A DNA stretch of 27,229 bases from assembly GCA_034506455.1 (NCBI GenBank), contig JAPDPN010000029.1:1-27229 (forward strand), written 5' to 3'. The notes beneath the pieces are model-generated. The model did not search any database, was not told the origin of the DNA, and saw nothing but the letters and a program-made list of their open reading frames with translations. Shown here one piece after another: positions 7,621 through 15,861 of this stretch. The translations under genes and the position numbers were made by a program. The stretch's first letter is position 1. Each line of letters starts with the position of its first letter. The stretch comes from Fontimicrobium_A sp034506455 (GTDB taxonomy: Bacteria; Zhuqueibacterota; Zhuqueibacteria; Residuimicrobiales; Krinioviventaceae).

Positions 7621-8571
7621 ATGAACAGAAAAAAAATAGTTGCGGTAGGGAGTTACATTGTCGCCCTGGTCATGGAAACCGATCGTTTCCCTGTAAAGGG
7701 CGAAACCCTTATGGGCAGGAATTTTAGGCAGACATTTGGAGGGAAAGGTTCAAATCAGGCAGTGCAGGCTGCACGTCTGGGAGCCGATGTTTTTTTTGTC
7801 GGGAAAATCGGCAATGACTCATTCGGACATGATTTTTTAAACCTCTGTAAAAAGGAGGGAGTGAACCATGAATATGTTTTTATTCACGAAAGCCTGCCGA
7901 CAGCTACCGGGTTTATAATATGTGCCGGAGGTCATAATATTATTACCATTGATATTGCAGCCCTGAACGAGTTTAACAGCAAGGATATCGACCGTGCGTC
8001 TCATCTTTTTACGCCGGAGAGTGTTACTCTAATACAGCTCGAAATTCCTCTGGAAACAGCCATTTATGCTGCAAAAACAGCCCGCATTAGAAATTCGGTT
8101 GTTGTTTTAAATCCGGCGCCTGCCAGGAACCTGACCGGAATGGATCTTTCCAGCATTGACTTTCTTACCCCAAATGAAACAGAGGCACGGATTTGTGCGG
8201 GTCTGGCTCCTGATGATCCGTGTAGTGACTATGAAGTCGGTAGGAAACTTCTCTCTCTTGGATGCAGGAACGTGATTATTACGCTTGGTGAAAAGGGCAG
8301 CCTATTGCTGAATCGGAATGAAGAAATCTTGATTCCTGCTTTTCAAATTCCTCAGATTGTAGATTCTACCGGTGCAGGAGATGCATTTAATGCTGCTTTT
8401 GCGGTGGCAATTGCTGAAGGGTTATCCGAAAAAGAGGCCATGCGCTTTGGAAACGTTGCCGGAGCACTGTCCTGCACCAAGGCGGATACTATACCCTCAT
8501 TTCCAACCAGAAGGGAAATTGAACGATTTCTGAATAATATGGTGGATTCAAGTTCCAAGTGCAACAGATGA
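7621..8571 (+). CDS. PfkB-family sugar kinase (ribokinase-like), 3' end rewritten by an IS30 end
   Basis: A 316-residue ATP-dependent sugar kinase. PfkB signature 1 appears as GGKGSNQAVQAARLGADV (about residues 40-57) and signature 2 as DSTGAGDAFNAAF, with the catalytic base Asp in GAGD. NPAPARNL, LTPNETEA and ITLGEKGS are typical ribokinase positions, so ribokinase or a close deoxysugar kinase is likely. The last eight or nine codons (..DSSSKCNR) and the TGA are encoded by the left inverted repeat of the second IS30 copy (from 8544). The element therefore inserted at the very end of the gene and replaced only the last residues. All motifs are intact, so the enzyme may still work. The ATG at 7621 has only a weak ribosome site. 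Confidence 0.85.
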   Translation: MNRKKIVAVGSYIVALVMETDRFPVKGETLMGRNFRQTFGGKGSNQAVQAARLGADVFFVGKIGNDSFGHDFLNLCKKEGVNHEYVFIHESLPTATGFIICAGGHNIITIDIAALNEFNSKDIDRASHLFTPESVTLIQLEIPLETAIYAAKTARIRNSVVVLNPAPARNLTGMDLSSIDFLTPNETEARICAGLAPDDPCSDYEVGRKLLSLGCRNVIITLGEKGSLLLNRNEEILIPAFQIPQIVDSTGAGDAFNAAFAVAIAEGLSEKEAMRFGNVAGALSCTKADTIPSFPTRREIERFLNNMVDSSSKCNR

Positions 8572-9354
8572 ATTAAGGAAGAGTTCGGCCGGAGTTTTAT
8601 AGTCAAGACATTTTCTCGGCCGATTATTGAGTTTGTCCTAAATGATTTTGATCCGTTCTTTGCCAATATCCGCAAAACCGGTTTTTTTTGGCAAGACCTG
8701 CCGGATCAGGCAGTCGGTGTTTTCATTGAGTCCGCGTTCTCACGAGCTGCAGTGGTGGGCGAAGAAAAAAATCGGGGTCGAGCCGTCTCGCGATTTCCTG
8801 ATGTTCCGAGTTCTCTTTGCCGTACTCTGCGGTAATCGTAAATACTTTGACTCTGTAAGGGGAGAGCATGGCGGCCAATTCGTTCTTAAGCAGGGCCGCC
8901 TCGCGCCGAGGCAGCCGCCCGATGAGCGTGAACCTGGTTTTTCGTTCAACGATCGTAATCAAGGCTCCCCGATGATTTTTGCCGATCATGATATCGAGTT
9001 TCCAGTCCGCCGGTGCTTGTTCTTTTATCATCCACAAACGGTCGCTCGTCATAGGTTACGCGGCGTCTTGAGAGCGCTTTCTCGTGCGCCTGCCTGTAAA
9101 GGTAACCCTTCAGTCTACTGTTTCTCGCGATCTTGCGGTTGACCGCAGATTTGTTAACGCCGTTCAACTCGGCAATTTGAGAACGAGTCCTGCCCATCTT
9201 TAGATGTGCATCAATTTCCACTTTCTGGTCATAGGTCAATCGCTTGTATTTCGTTAAGTGCATCAGCTTTCATTTTTTCCTTAATTTCGTTAGTCTTTGG
9301 AGCTAATAAAGTTAAAAAAATCATGAATAACTATTGCACTTATCGCTTGACCTC
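8544..9354 (-). mobile_element. IS30-family insertion sequence, internally deleted copy 2
   Basis: The left end GGATTCAAGTTCCAAGTGCAA (8544 on) pairs with TATTGCACTTATCGCTTGACC at the right (9332-9352). About 15 of the 23 outer positions are complementary, including the TTGCACTT and CTTGA blocks. The element has the same orientation as copy 1. It is about 250 bp shorter because the middle of the transposase is missing. It forms the right-hand border of the sugar cluster. Confidence 0.8.
8548..9263 (-). pseudogene. IS30-family transposase pseudogene (copy 2, internal deletion plus frameshifts)
   Basis: It begins well at ATG 9263: LTKYKRLTYDQKVEIDAHLK and MGRTRSQIAELNGVNKSAVNR form the helix-turn-helix region. 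After KALSRRR the frame jumps directly to VTYDERPFVDDKR. The stretch equivalent to TAEITAKVIERLK..ISHETIDR of copy 1 is absent. The catalytic region continues in another frame (WKLDIMIGKNHRGALITIVERK, 8723-9052), and the end (NENTDCLIRQ..) in a third. The stop lies in the left inverted repeat. It cannot encode active transposase. Confidence 0.85.
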
Positions 9355-9408
9355 ACGGATTCTATAGCTTTTTCCTGGATACAATCGTATACATCATGAA
9401 TATTCTTC

Positions 9409-9437
9409 TTGACATGCAAAAACATTTGCTATATCTT
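9409..9437 (+). promoter_or_regulatory. Sigma70-type promoter for the fibre-protein gene
   Basis: A perfect -35 TTGACA (9409-9414), a 17-base spacer and TATCTT (9432-9437) as -10. An overlapping TATATC lies two bases upstream. It sits 55 bases outside the IS30 right end, so it belongs to the native flank. It would give a leader of about 245 bases before ATG 9690. Confidence 0.6.
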
Positions 9438-9495
9438 TTATTAGCATGCGTTTCCTCTTCTTACGAGCCCTGATTAAACTCCTTCGGCGCGGAAC

Positions 9496-9539
9496 AAGGT
9501 GGAGACCTTGAGGAGAATTTCAGAGGCGAAATTCCCTCA
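9496..9539 (+). ncRNA. Structured 5' leader: two adjacent hairpins of unknown class
   Basis: The first hairpin is AAGGT-GGAG-ACCTT (9496-9509). The second is TGAGG, a bulged A, GAATTT, an 8-base loop, then AAATTC and CCTCA (9509-9539), an 11-bp stem with one bulge. The two stems share one base and so nearly stack. They lie between the promoter and the fibre gene. I compared by eye with cobalamin, FMN, TPP and c-di-GMP riboswitch consensus and saw no convincing match. The region may be a plain leader structure. Confidence 0.4.
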
Positions 9540-9604
9540 TCTTCCTGCCGAATCCGACTCCAGCCTCCGATAACTATCTTTACTGAAAAGCAAGTATAAA
9601 AAGC

Positions 9605-9631
9605 GGGAGGACCAATGGTGTGTTCCCTCCC
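9605..9631 (+). promoter_or_regulatory. Hairpin in the leader, possible attenuator
   Basis: GGGAGG (9605-9610) pairs with CCTCCC (9626-9631) over a 15-base loop, followed by a moderately T-rich stretch (ATTCAATTTCTTTT). This is weak for a terminator, but it lies 59 bases before the start codon and after the two leader hairpins, where an attenuator would act. The GGGAGG is not positioned as the ribosome site. The real one is AAGGAG just before 9690. The remainder of 9355-9689 shows nothing else I can support. Confidence 0.3.
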
Positions 9632-9689
9632 ATTCAATTTCTTTTGGTGATCCGCAATCTGTCGAAATAAATTTTTAAGGAGAAACGCC

Positions 9690-12600
9690 ATGAAGCGGAT
9701 GATCTTTATTTGGGTCTATTTGTGCGCGGCATTTTCCCTCTCGGCGCAAATTCCGGAAACGATGAGCTATCAGGGGCTGTTGACGGACGCTTCCGGAAAA
9801 GCAGCGGCGGACCAGGTCGTTCGGCTGACCTTCAAGCTCTATGCCGATTCCTCGGCAGCAGAGGCGCTATGGACGGAGACGCATTCTCTGCAGACGATCG
9901 GCGGCGTTTTTCATGCTGTCTTGGGGAGCATACATCCGCTCAAGCTCCCTTTCGATCGCCCTTATTGGCTGGGAATTTCGGTCAATGATGAGCCGGAGTT
10001 AATCCCGCGCATTCCCTTGACCTCTTCCGCGTACAGCCTGAACAGCCGAAGCGTATCCGACGGTGCGATCACTGCCGTCAAGATTGCCGACCGTACTGTT
10101 GTGCGGCAAATCAACTCCTTGACCGACAAGGTTACGCTGGCGGCGGGAGCGAACATTTCCATTACGGCGCGTAACGATACGTTGACCATTTCCGCAGCAG
10201 CCGGCGGCGAGGGCGATATTACAGCTGTCCGCGCCGGCGCCGGATTGACCGGCGGCGGCGAGTCCGGCCAAGTCGAGCTTTCCGTCGCCGAGGGAGGCAT
10301 TACCTCGGCTATGATTCAGGACGGGACGATTCAAACGCTGGATCTCTCGTTTGGTCTTCCGGACGGCCACTCGCTCGATGCGGCGGACGGTTCTCCCGCT
10401 GATGTGGTTTATGTAGACAATGAAGGCAGGGTGGGCATCGGCAAAACAAATCCCAGGGAAAAACTGCATGTATACTCTGCTGCCGGCAATGCCCTTCTGT
10501 TGATCGAACGATCGGCGGCTGCTGCAGGCTGGTGCGGAGTGGGGCTTTACGGCGCTAATCAAACGTGGCACCTGTACATGCCGACGAACAATGCCGATCT
10601 TCTCTTAAAGGACAACAGCGGCGTCTGCATGACGGTATCTGAGACCGGAAATGTGGGCATCGGCACTTATCCGGCGCACAAGCTGGACGTGGCGGGAACC
10701 GTGCAGATGACCGGCTTCAAGATGCCCAGCGGCGCCGCCTCCGGCCTCGTGCTGACATCCGACGCCTCGGGCATGGGAACCTGGCAGGCTCCTGCAGGCG
10801 GCATGGGAGGCAGCGGCGCTTCCAACTATTTGGCCAAATTCACTGCGCCGAACAGCTTGGCAAATTCGGCGATCTATGAACTCGATGGCAAGGTGGGAAT
10901 CGGCACAACCTCTCCTGCGGAGCCGCTGAGCATAGCCGGCGCTGAAAACAATTTGTTAAGCCTTACCACTTCTTTTTCCGGCACATGGATTCATCCTCTG
11001 CGGATTTGGGGCCCCGGCGCCGCCGGTTGGCACAACGTCGGCCTGCGATTCGGAAAAGAAGAGTCGGCGCGTAATTTTGGTTGGCTTGGTTTCACTTATC
11101 TGGGTGACGGAAATGCCGACAACTTTATTGCCCTCGGTTTGGGCGGCGTGGACAATGTGCTCAATATCACCGGCCAAGGCCGCGTCGGCGTTGGCACGAC
11201 GGTGCCCGCGCAGAAACTTGACGTAGCCGGCACGGTGCAGATGGCCGGCTTTAAAATGCCGACCGGTGCGGGTTCAGGACTGGTTCTCACCAGCGATGAG
11301 ACCGGCGTCGGGCGATGGCAGCCGCTTCCGCCTGCCGGGGATATTACGGCGGTCACTGCGGGAGCGGGGCTAACCGGCGGCGGTGAAAGCGGCGAAGCAA
11401 CCCTTAACGTGGGCGCCGGAACCGGCATCTCTGTATCCGAGGACGCCGTTTCGTTATACACCGCCTATACCGACAATTTGTATGTCAATGAAGGCCAGGC
11501 AAATTCGATCGCTTCAGCCATGCTGCAGGACAACTCGGTCAGCTCGGCTAAAATCGCCGACGGGCAAATCGTCGATGCGGACATTTCTGCGAGCGCCGCA
11601 ATTTCCCAAAACAAGATTTCGAACGCCGTACGCGCCGTCGATGCGGACAAGCTGGACGGCATGCACGCCTCGGATTTTCTCTCGACGGCCAACGATTACG
11701 GTCGGGCCGGCGTCGCTCAGGACCTCTATGAAGGCAACATCAAGCTCTCTGACAAATATGTAAACGAGGGCCAGAGCAATTCGATTGGCTCGACCATGCT
11801 GCAGGATAACTCGGTCAGCTCGGCCAAGATCACCGACGGGCAGATCGTCGATGCGGATATTTCCCCAGTGGCGGCAATTTCACAAAGCAAGATTTCGAAC
11901 GCCGTACGCGCCGTCGATGCGGACAAGCTGGACGGCCTCCACGCTTCAGATTTCCTTTCCGCAGCCAATGACTACGGGCGCTCCGGCGTCTCCGCCGATC
12001 TGTACGAGGGGACAACCCGCCTGAGCGACAAGTATGTTCGTCAAGGCCAGGCGAATTCGATCACCTCGGCAATGATTCAGGACGGCACCATTCAACCGAC
12101 CGACCTCGGCTTTACCGTGCCGGACGGCTATTCACTCGACGCCGCCGACGGAAGCCCGACTGACGTGGTCTTTGTAAACAACGCCGGCAACGTCGGCATC
12201 GGCACCGTCAATCCAAGCGCCAAACTTCATATTGCCGGCGGCGACGTATATTTGGAAAATAACGTGGGGCTCTATTGGAAGAATTCAAGCGGCGGCGCAT
12301 TTACAAGACTACTGACTCTTAGCGGGACCAATGCGCTTTTGGTTGGGAGCGACGGCGCTACTGGCGGGACAGAGCTGGCAAGCGGCGATGATATCCAATT
12401 TCGCAGCGGCGCCAATACTCTCATGCATTTGGAAAAGAGCAACGGCTTTGTCGGGATCGGCACGACCTCTCCATCGGAAAAGCTCGACGTTGCAGGAACC
12501 GTCAGAATGAACGGCTTCAAGATGCCGACCGGCGCCGCCGCAGGATTGGTATTGACCTCCGATGCGTCGGGTGTCGGGACATGGCAGGCTGCGGGCGGCA

Positions 12601-13706
12601 TGGGAGGAAGCGGCACCGCGAATTATCTTGCCAAATTTACCGGAACCGCAACTCTTGGAAATTCTGCAATCTATGAGACCGGAGGAAAAATAGGCATAGG
12701 TACGACCAGTCCGCAGGAGCTGCTTCATCTATACGGCTCTTACGCAGGAATTCGTATGGATGCCTCTACTGCCGGCGTGGAAAACTGGCTGATCCGGTCC
12801 GCTTCCAATCCAAACGGGCTTCTTTTTACAAACGTCACGGACAATCAAGTCAGAATGATGATCAATAACGACGGCAATGTAGGCATCGGCACCACAACTC
12901 CCGCGCAAAAGCTGGATGTTGCCGGAACCGTGCAAATGACGGGTCTTAAAATGCCGACCGGAGCTGCCAACGGCTACGTCCTGACTTCAGATGCCTCGGG
13001 AACGGGTTCCTGGCAGCCGGCAGCTGTCGGGATCGGAGGCGGCGGCTCCACGAATTACATCCCTAAATTTGCATCCGGTACAACGATTGGAAACTCGATG
13101 TTGTACGAAACCGGCGGCAAGGTCGGCATCGGGACGACAACGCCCAACAATTTGCTGACCTTGCGCTCGTCAGGCCCTTGGATTGAGTTTCAGGACACCG
13201 ACGGAGGCAGCAATTGGGTGATCGGAGTCCACGGGAGCAACTACTTCGCATTAACCGAAGCGACTCCAGGAGGCGCGGCAAATACAAGGCTGGTCGTTAA
13301 AGAGGGCGGAAATGTCGGCATCGGCACGACAACCCCGGCCAATATTTTGACTGTGCAGCAATTTTCGCCGACCGATCCGATTGCCGATGCTTGGCTCACT
13401 TATAGCTCGCGGCGTTGGAAGACGAACATTCAGCCGCTCCAAGATGCCATGGCCAAGGTTGCGCGTCTGCGGGGAGTTGCGTTCGAGTGGAAGACCGACG
13501 GCCGACAAGACATCGGTCTCATCGCCGAAGAGGTTGCCGAAGTTGTTCCGGAGGTGGTTTCACGGGATGCAAACGACGGCGAGGTCCAAGCACTCGATTA
13601 CGCACGGCTCGTGGCCCTTCTCATTGAAGCCGTAAAAGAGCAGCAGCAGACGATCGAGCGCCTGCAGCAGCGATTGGAACGACTCGAAAGCGGCGCCGGC
13701 CGGTAG
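9690..13706 (+). CDS. Secreted giant fibre protein with C-terminal peptidase S74 (endosialidase chaperone) domain
   Basis: A 1338-residue protein. Residues 1-19 are a signal peptide (..AAFSLSAQ). Residues 20-120 form the N-terminal domain usual in such proteins (PETMSYQGLLTD, then VVRLTFKLY). A long repetitive shaft follows. It has ten copies of a motif like GNVGIGTTTPAQKLDVAG, four linked to a FKMPTGA..GLVLTSDASG.G.WQ unit, two AGAGLTGGGESG modules, and two tandem 92-residue units. Residues from about 1245 form the S74 domain (SSRRWKTNIQPL, DIGLIAEEVAEVVPE, LDYARLVALLIEA), ending in a coiled coil (KEQQQTIERLQQRLERLE). In phage tail spikes this domain chaperones trimerisation and then cuts itself off. 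AAGGAG precedes the ATG. Probably a trimeric surface or secreted fibre. The 8-base gap to the next gene suggests co-expression. Confidence 0.85.
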   Translation: MKRMIFIWVYLCAAFSLSAQIPETMSYQGLLTDASGKAAADQVVRLTFKLYADSSAAEALWTETHSLQTIGGVFHAVLGSIHPLKLPFDRPYWLGISVNDEPELIPRIPLTSSAYSLNSRSVSDGAITAVKIADRTVVRQINSLTDKVTLAAGANISITARNDTLTISAAAGGEGDITAVRAGAGLTGGGESGQVELSVAEGGITSAMIQDGTIQTLDLSFGLPDGHSLDAADGSPADVVYVDNEGRVGIGKTNPREKLHVYSAAGNALLLIERSAAAAGWCGVGLYGANQTWHLYMPTNNADLLLKDNSGVCMTVSETGNVGIGTYPAHKLDVAGTVQMTGFKMPSGAASGLVLTSDASGMGTWQAPAGGMGGSGASNYLAKFTAPNSLANSAIYELDGKVGIGTTSPAEPLSIAGAENNLLSLTTSFSGTWIHPLRIWGPGAAGWHNVGLRFGKEESARNFGWLGFTYLGDGNADNFIALGLGGVDNVLNITGQGRVGVGTTVPAQKLDVAGTVQMAGFKMPTGAGSGLVLTSDETGVGRWQPLPPAGDITAVTAGAGLTGGGESGEATLNVGAGTGISVSEDAVSLYTAYTDNLYVNEGQANSIASAMLQDNSVSSAKIADGQIVDADISASAAISQNKISNAVRAVDADKLDGMHASDFLSTANDYGRAGVAQDLYEGNIKLSDKYVNEGQSNSIGSTMLQDNSVSSAKITDGQIVDADISPVAAISQSKISNAVRAVDADKLDGLHASDFLSAANDYGRSGVSADLYEGTTRLSDKYVRQGQANSITSAMIQDGTIQPTDLGFTVPDGYSLDAADGSPTDVVFVNNAGNVGIGTVNPSAKLHIAGGDVYLENNVGLYWKNSSGGAFTRLLTLSGTNALLVGSDGATGGTELASGDDIQFRSGANTLMHLEKSNGFVGIGTTSPSEKLDVAGTVRMNGFKMPTGAAAGLVLTSDASGVGTWQAAGGMGGSGTANYLAKFTGTATLGNSAIYETGGKIGIGTTSPQELLHLYGSYAGIRMDASTAGVENWLIRSASNPNGLLFTNVTDNQVRMMINNDGNVGIGTTTPAQKLDVAGTVQMTGLKMPTGAANGYVLTSDASGTGSWQPAAVGIGGGGSTNYIPKFASGTTIGNSMLYETGGKVGIGTTTPNNLLTLRSSGPWIEFQDTDGGSNWVIGVHGSNYFALTEATPGGAANTRLVVKEGGNVGIGTTTPANILTVQQFSPTDPIADAWLTYSSRRWKTNIQPLQDAMAKVARLRGVAFEWKTDGRQDIGLIAEEVAEVVPEVVSRDANDGEVQALDYARLVALLIEAVKEQQQTIERLQQRLERLESGAGR
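11481..12032 (+). repeat. Two tandem 276-bp (92-codon) repeats inside the fibre gene
   Basis: Unit 1 is 11481-11756 and unit 2 is 11757-12032, with exactly equal length and highly similar DNA. Each encodes YVNEGQ.NSI, then MLQDNSVSSAKI.DGQIVDADIS, KISNAVRAVDADKLDG, HASDFLS and YGR.GV..DLYEG. A third, partial start (YVRQGQANSITSAMIQDGTIQ) follows at 12033. In-frame tandem duplication points to growth or shrinkage of the shaft by recombination. Confidence 0.9.
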
Positions 13707-13714
13707 GAGGATTT

Positions 13715-14224
13715 GTGAGATTGAGCAAGCTTTTTATTCTGCTGTTCATTTTGTCTGCTTTCGGTTGGACGCAGCACGCCGTCAAATTCTCCGTGTTCGG
13801 CAACGGCGGCGCAGCTTTGACCGGCAGCCGGCGACTTCAGGGTACCCTTGGACAACCCATAGTCGGCAGAGGCAGTGGCGAGGTCCATGCCGTTGCATCC
13901 GGTTTCTGGCCGCAGACCGGTGCGGTACTGAGCGCCTTGTCCTCTTTGGGTGATGTACCCCAGGCTTTTCGCTTGGACCAAAATTTTCCCAATCCGTTCA
14001 ACCAGTCCACGACCATCGTATTTGCCATGCCTAAAGCCGGCCTTGTCTCGCTGCGGGTTTATGATCTTTTAGGCAGAGAAGCAGCGACCCTAGTCAATTC
14101 CTTTCTCGATGCCGGAGAATACAAGCTCGTGTGGGAAGCCCCGCTCTTGCCCAGCGGCGTTTATTTATATCGCTTGGAGTCCGGTGACTGTGTCCAAGTT
14201 CGAAAGCTCGTTCTTTTGAAATAA
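13715..14224 (+). CDS. Small secreted protein with type IX secretion (type A) C-terminal sorting domain
   Basis: A 169-residue protein. The N-terminus is a signal peptide (LSKLFILLFILSAFGWTQ). The middle is short and unrecognised (GNGGAALTGSRRLQGTLGQPIVGRGSG), a pattern often found just before sorting domains. The C-terminal 85 residues are a type A sorting domain: FRLDQNFPNPFNQSTTIVF, VSLRVYDLLGRE, LDAGEYKLVWEA, SGVYLYRLESGD, RKLVLLK. This domain directs passage through the Bacteroidota/FCB type IX machinery. It begins at GTG 13715 with AGGAGG four bases upstream. A TTG two codons later is a possible alternative. It is eight bases from the fibre gene, so the two are probably one transcript. 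It could be a minimal anchor or accessory for the fibre, but that is inference. Confidence 0.85.
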   Translation: MRLSKLFILLFILSAFGWTQHAVKFSVFGNGGAALTGSRRLQGTLGQPIVGRGSGEVHAVASGFWPQTGAVLSALSSLGDVPQAFRLDQNFPNPFNQSTTIVFAMPKAGLVSLRVYDLLGREAATLVNSFLDAGEYKLVWEAPLLPSGVYLYRLESGDCVQVRKLVLLK

Positions 14225-14227
14225 AAA

Positions 14228-14260
14228 GGGCAGCCGGATAAATTCGGCTGCCCCTTGTCT
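14228..14260 (+). terminator. Bidirectional Rho-independent terminator
   Basis: GGGCAGCCG (14228-14236) pairs with CGGCTGCCC (14245-14253) over an 8-base loop, followed by CTTGTCTTTT. On the other strand the stem is followed by TTTTTATTT. It closes the fibre operon and, from the other side, the idh operon that ends at 14330. Confidence 0.9.
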
Positions 14261-14329
14261 TTTCAAATAGGGTGGGAGGATAGGTCAACGCCGCAGTGAC
14301 GCCGTGTTCAGCCCGGCGCATCCGAGCGT

Positions 14330-15756
14330 TCAGCCGGCAATAAAAGCGCGGTATTTTTCCTCCAAGTCCTTGTCCTGCAATGTCTCGAGGATGTAATCGC
14401 AGAATGCGTGGCCGGTGGCGCCGGTGTCGCGTCCGGTGATGACCAGCTTTTTCTCGAACTGCGTGCAGATTTCCAGCGCCATTTCCAGCTTTTTCGCCTT
14501 TTCAACAAAGCCGATGTGATTGAGCATTATGGCCGCTGCCTTGATCAGACTCGAGGGGTCGGCATATTGGCCGCGACCCTCCTCGATCATGCGCGGCGCA
14601 GAGCCGTGAATCGCCTCGAACATGGCGTAGCGCTTGCCGATGTTGGCGCTGCCTGCGGTACCGACGCCGCCCTGGATTTCCGCGGCCTCATCGGTCAGAA
14701 TGTCGCCGTAAAGGTTCGGCATCACCAGTACGCGGAATTGCGTGCGGCGTTTGGGATCGATCAGCTTGGCAGTCATGATGTCGATGTACCAGCCTTCCCA
14801 GGAAATGTCGGGATAGTCTTTCGCCACCTGGCCGGCGACTTCCAGAAACAACCCGTCGGTCGTCTTGACGACATTGGCCTTGGTGANNNNNNNNNNNNNN
14901 NNNNNNNNNNNNNNNNNNNNNNNNNNNNNNNNNNNNNNNNNNNNNNNNNNNNNNNNNNNNNNNNNNNNNNNNNNNNNNNNNNNNNNATCAGCTTGGCAGT
15001 CATGATGTCGATGTACCAGCCTTCCCAGGAAATGTCGGGATAGTCTTTCGCCACCTGGCCGGCGACTTCCAGAAACAACCCGTCGGTCGTCTTGACGACA
15101 TTGGCCTTGGTGACGACCGTCACGTTCTTGATGCCGTTTTTCTTGGCATATTCAAAAGCCATGCGAATAATGCGCTCCGAGCCTTGGCGGGTAATGACCT
15201 TAAAGTCGAATGCCGCATCGTCGCTGACCATGATGCCTTTGCTGCCCAGCACATATTCGCCTTCCGTATTTTCACGGAAAAAGACCCAATCGATGCCCTC
15301 TTTCGGCACCTTGACCGGGCGCACATTGGCGAACAAATCGAGCTCGCGCCGCATGGCTACATTGGCGCTCTCGATATTGGGGTATGGCCCGCCTTTTTCC
15401 GGCGTCGTCGTCGGGCCTTTGAGAATGACGTGGCAGGACTTTAGTTCGGCGAGCACATCGTCCGGAATCGCCTTCATGTGTTTGACGCGGTTTTCGATGG
15501 TCAAACCTTCGATGCGGCGAAATTCAACGCGTCCGTCGCGTATTTCATCCGCCAAAAGGACTTGGAGAACGCGCTCGGTCTCCTGCGAGATGATCGGGCC
15601 GATGCCGTCCCCCCAGCAGAAACCGATGATAAGCGGCTTGAGTTTGGAGTAATCGATCCAATCTTCAGCCGTCTTCATACGCTCAACGCGTTCCAACTGC
15701 GAGCGCACCAGATCGGCAAAATGGCGGGCTGCTTTTTCGATCAGTTCTTCGTTCAT
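14330..15756 (-). CDS. Isocitrate dehydrogenase (isocitrate/isopropylmalate dehydrogenase family), interrupted by an assembly gap
   Basis: Decarboxylates isocitrate to 2-oxoglutarate in the family's usual reaction. Family landmarks in order: GFCWGDGIGP, PNIESANVAMRRELDLFANVRPVK, FFRENTEGEYVLGSKG, NVVKTTDGLF, MPNLYGDILTDEAAEIQGG, and FEAIHGSAP. The cofactor site after HGSAP reads RMIEEG, neither the clear NAD type nor the E. coli NADP type, so I leave the cofactor open. ATG 15756 follows GAGG; an upstream in-frame extension has no support. The gene contains 100 Ns (14887-14986). The 127 bases before and after the gap are identical, so the two contigs overlap. Removing one copy and the Ns gives 1200 bases, an intact 399-residue protein. 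It is the last gene of an operon starting with a Re-citrate synthase-like gene. A related dehydrogenase (homoisocitrate) is the main alternative. Confidence 0.85.
14760..15113. other. Scaffold gap with unmerged 127-bp contig overlap
   Basis: 14760-14886 and 14987-15113 are the same 127 bases, both beginning ATCAGCTTGGCAGTC and ending GCCTTGGTGA, separated by exactly 100 Ns. The duplication ends exactly at the Ns on both sides and the gene is in frame once collapsed. It is an assembly artefact, not a biological repeat. Confidence 0.95.
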
Positions 15757-15861
15757 GGTAACCTCGCAAGATGGGTAAAAAGGGCTTTGGAGACCCGTGT
15801 CGGGAATTTGCGCGCGAATATAGGAAAAAAAGCGCAAGAGAAAAACGAAAATTTAAAATGG

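Noticed and set aside
9480..9580. Possible c-di-GMP or cobalamin riboswitch in the fibre leader, from fragments such as GACTCCAGCCTCCG
   Set aside because: The conserved cores of these classes are not present in the right order. Only generic hairpins can be supported.
11481..13340. Many short DNA repeats in the fibre gene that could resemble a CRISPR or satellite array
   Set aside because: All are in frame, encode the VGIG/LDVAG and VSSAKI protein motifs, and are irregularly spaced with no unique spacers.
14408..15652. Long forward-strand open frames opposite idh
   Set aside because: They are mirror frames of a clear isocitrate dehydrogenase in high-GC DNA, lack ribosome sites, and have no recognisable motifs.
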